This document shows positions 14,700-16,552 of a stretch of 16,552 bases of DNA, piece by piece (position 1 is the stretch's first letter; the number at the start of each line of letters is the position of its first letter). The notes under the pieces are model-generated. The model did no database searches. It saw only the letters and a list, made by a program, of their open reading frames with translations, and was not told where the DNA came from. Position numbers and translations under genes: made by a program. The stretch comes from Sva-25 sp037385685 (GTDB lineage: Bacteria; Pseudomonadota; Gammaproteobacteria; Chromatiales; Chromatiaceae), in contig JARRMW010000072.1 of NCBI GenBank assembly GCA_037385685.1, positions 1-16,552 of the forward strand, read 5' to 3'.

Positions 14700-14705
14700 T
14701 ACAAT
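14700..14705 (+). promoter_or_regulatory. Candidate speA -10 box
   Basis: TACAAT sits just 6 bp before the speA ATG. TTGGAA lies 15 bp upstream of it as a poorly spaced -35. If used, transcription starts at or within a base or two of the ATG, giving a leaderless mRNA. No ribosome site is seen upstream of the ATG, which agrees. The box lies 4 bp from the -35 box of the divergent speE promoter. Confidence 0.45.
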
Positions 14706-14711
14706 AGCGCC

Positions 14712-16552
14712 ATGAGCCAGACACCGACGATTCCACAGAACTATGGTCTTCCCGGCTGGAGCGAAGACTACTTCACGATTGCTGATGATGGTCACCTGCA
14801 TGCTCGACCGCATCGCACCAACCGCCAGAGCATCGACCTCCATGCGCTCGCCTGCGAAGCGGCTGCGAAAGGACTTCACTGGCCACTGCTCGTGCGCTTC
14901 AATGACATCCTGCATGACCGGGCGGCGTCACTGTGCAACGCCTTCAAGGTGGCAGCTCGCGCCCACGACTACGAAGGCGACTACCGTGCGATTTACCCGA
15001 TCAAGGTCAACCAGCAGCGCAGCGTCGTGGAAGAGCTTTTGCGCGGGGGAGGAGACTGTATCGGGCTGGAGTCAGGTTCCAAGCCGGAACTGCTTGCTGT
15101 GCTGGCGCTCGCGAAGCCCGGCAGTATTGTCATCTGCAACGGCTACAAGGACAGCGAGTATATCCGTCTTGCCCTGATCGGCCGCCGGCTGGGACTGCGC
15201 ACCCATATCGTGATCGAAAAAATCAACGAGCTCGAGATGGTTCTGGCACTGAGCAGGGAGATGCAGGTCGAGCCATTGCTCGGTGTGCGCGTCCGGCTGG
15301 CAGCATCGGCCAGCGGGAAGTGGCAGAACTCCGGTGGCGAGAAATCCAAGTTCGGCCTCACCGCCGCGCAAGTGCTGCAGCTGATCAACCGGCTGAAAGC
15401 CGAAGGTGCGCTGGACTGGCTGCAACTGCTGCACTCCCACATCGGTTCGCAGATACCGAACCTGCGTGATATCCGCACCGGGATCACGGAGGCCGCGCGC
15501 TACTATTCAGAGCTTTGCAGGCTTGGCGCTCCGCTTCAGATCATCGATGTGGGCGGTGGGCTCGGCATCGATTATGAGGGGACGCGCAGCCGTCACTACT
15601 GCTCCATCAACTACACGCTCGAGGGATATGCCGGGGAAATCATCACGACACTGAAGCGCCAGTGCGACCGGCTGAACCTTCCCCACCCGCTGATCCTCTC
15701 CGAATCGGGACGTGCCATGACCGCGCATCACGCCGTGCTGATCACCAATGTCATCGATCAGGAGACGATCCCGACAGAGCCGCCCGAGACCGACATACCG
15801 CATGAAATCCTGCAACAGCTGCACAGCCAGTTCGAGGCCGCGCTCGAAGTCAGTCCGCAGGAGGTCGACCAGGAAACACGCTACATCCTCGATGAGGCAC
15901 GCGCCCTGTTCGAGCAGGGTGAATTGCCGCTCGAGGTTTGGGCAGCGGCTGATCTCTGGGGCAACGCGATCAGTCAGCGACTGCTGCAACGCCTGCGCCC
16001 GGAGAGACGTCGCGACAGGGAGCTGCTCGATCGCTTGCGCGAAGAGCTTGCTGACAAGCTCTTCCTGAACTTTTCGCTCTTTCAGTCGGTGCCGGATGTC
16101 TGGGCAATCGACCAGCTCTTTCCGATCGTTCCCCTGCAACGGCTGAACGAAAGACCGCAACGCAGCGCAATCCTGCACGACCTGACATGCGACTCCGACG
16201 GCTGTATCGACAGCTATATCGACCAGGATGGCGTCGAGTCGACCCTGCCATTGCACAGCCTGCGCCCCGGCGAACCTTACCTCGTCGGCATCTTCCTTGT
16301 CGGCGCCTACCAGGAGATTCTGGGCGACATGCACAATCTTTTCGGCGATACCAACGCCGTCAATGTCGAGCTGACAGAGGATGGCTACAGGCTTTCGGAA
16401 CCCGAGTTTGGTGATACAGCGGAGGAGTTGCTGCGCTACGTCCACTTCAATACGGACAGCATGCTCGCAGCTTACCGGGAACACCTTGACCGGGCAGGCC
16501 TTCCGGACGAGATCTCCGATGACTACTATGCCCGGCTCAAAGCCGGTCTTGA
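14712..16552 (+). CDS. speA: Biosynthetic arginine decarboxylase (3' end outside window)
   Basis: SpeA is a PLP enzyme that decarboxylates arginine to agmatine, the first step from arginine to putrescine. The frame is open from ATG 14712 to the window end, 613 codons; the family is about 630-660 aa, so only a short tail is missing. It has the N-terminal YGLPGWSEDYFTI segment, the PLP-binding Lys98 in YPIKVNQQ, LESGSKPEL, SGKWQNSGGEKSKFGL, HSHIGSQ (241-247; most relatives have HFH), IDVGGGLGIDY, SESGRAMTAHHAVL, the catalytic Cys493 in LTCDSDG and FLVGAYQEILGDMHNLFGDT. No indel is apparent. It is the only plus-strand gene in the window and diverges from speE. Confidence 0.96.
   Translation, partial: MSQTPTIPQNYGLPGWSEDYFTIADDGHLHARPHRTNRQSIDLHALACEAAAKGLHWPLLVRFNDILHDRAASLCNAFKVAARAHDYEGDYRAIYPIKVNQQRSVVEELLRGGGDCIGLESGSKPELLAVLALAKPGSIVICNGYKDSEYIRLALIGRRLGLRTHIVIEKINELEMVLALSREMQVEPLLGVRVRLAASASGKWQNSGGEKSKFGLTAAQVLQLINRLKAEGALDWLQLLHSHIGSQIPNLRDIRTGITEAARYYSELCRLGAPLQIIDVGGGLGIDYEGTRSRHYCSINYTLEGYAGEIITTLKRQCDRLNLPHPLILSESGRAMTAHHAVLITNVIDQETIPTEPPETDIPHEILQQLHSQFEAALEVSPQEVDQETRYILDEARALFEQGELPLEVWAAADLWGNAISQRLLQRLRPERRRDRELLDRLREELADKLFLNFSLFQSVPDVWAIDQLFPIVPLQRLNERPQRSAILHDLTCDSDGCIDSYIDQDGVESTLPLHSLRPGEPYLVGIFLVGAYQEILGDMHNLFGDTNAVNVELTEDGYRLSEPEFGDTAEELLRYVHFNTDSMLAAYREHLDRAGLPDEISDDYYARLKAGL

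Noticed and set aside
14743..15469. Plus-strand ORFs in other frames within speA (14743-15177, 14933-15469)
   Set aside because: They are shadows of the real speA frame, which runs from 14712 to the window end with all family motifs in place.
1..16552. CRISPR arrays, tRNA/rRNA genes, insertion sequences, prophage or defence genes
   Set aside because: None were seen; all sequence is accounted for by housekeeping and pilus genes and short gaps, with no transposase or terminal inverted repeats at the lesion sites.

Overview
This window comes from a gammaproteobacterium, judged by the protein sequences and by gene order (pilMNOPQ-aroK-aroB and parA-parB-atpIBEFHAGD). A Chromatiales/Woeseiales-like lineage is possible but cannot be fixed from this window. 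Everything except the last gene lies on the minus strand.

Reading the minus strand in transcription order (from high to low coordinates): speE (spermidine synthase); a roughly 250 bp AT-rich gap; the type IV pilus assembly operon pilM-pilN-pilO-pilP-pilQ with stop/start overlaps; a strong hairpin; the shikimate genes aroK-aroB; the chromosome-partitioning genes parA-parB; a gap with a near-consensus sigma70 promoter; and the F1Fo ATP synthase operon atpI-B-E-F-H-A-G-D, with atpD cut by the window start. On the plus strand, divergent from speE, is speA (biosynthetic arginine decarboxylase), cut by the window end. The speA/speE gap is only 72 bp and holds overlapping divergent promoter elements.

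The most striking feature is not an extra gene. It is a set of small indels inside six otherwise well-conserved genes. By comparison with family sequences recalled from memory, atpG lacks two residues of the N-terminal T-x-K-I-T motif (6 bp). atpA lacks exactly 26 codons just after the arginine finger (78 bp). parA lacks about 60 codons and is out of frame. pilM lacks about 47 codons in frame. pilN is frameshifted near its C-terminus. pilO is frameshifted by a perfect 7-bp tandem duplication (CATTATG x2 on the plus strand) and also carries an 18-bp-period repeat. The intervening genes (atpH, F, E, B, I, parB, aroB, aroK, pilQ, pilP, speE, speA) look intact. So this is either very recent erosion, strain-level variation (possibly reversible in pilO), or an assembly/amplification artefact. 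Read-level data would decide.

Other points: the pil-aro block is joined directly to parAB-atp, two clusters that are usually far apart; the atpE translation-initiation region resembles the E. coli atpE enhancer; and speA may be transcribed as a leaderless mRNA.
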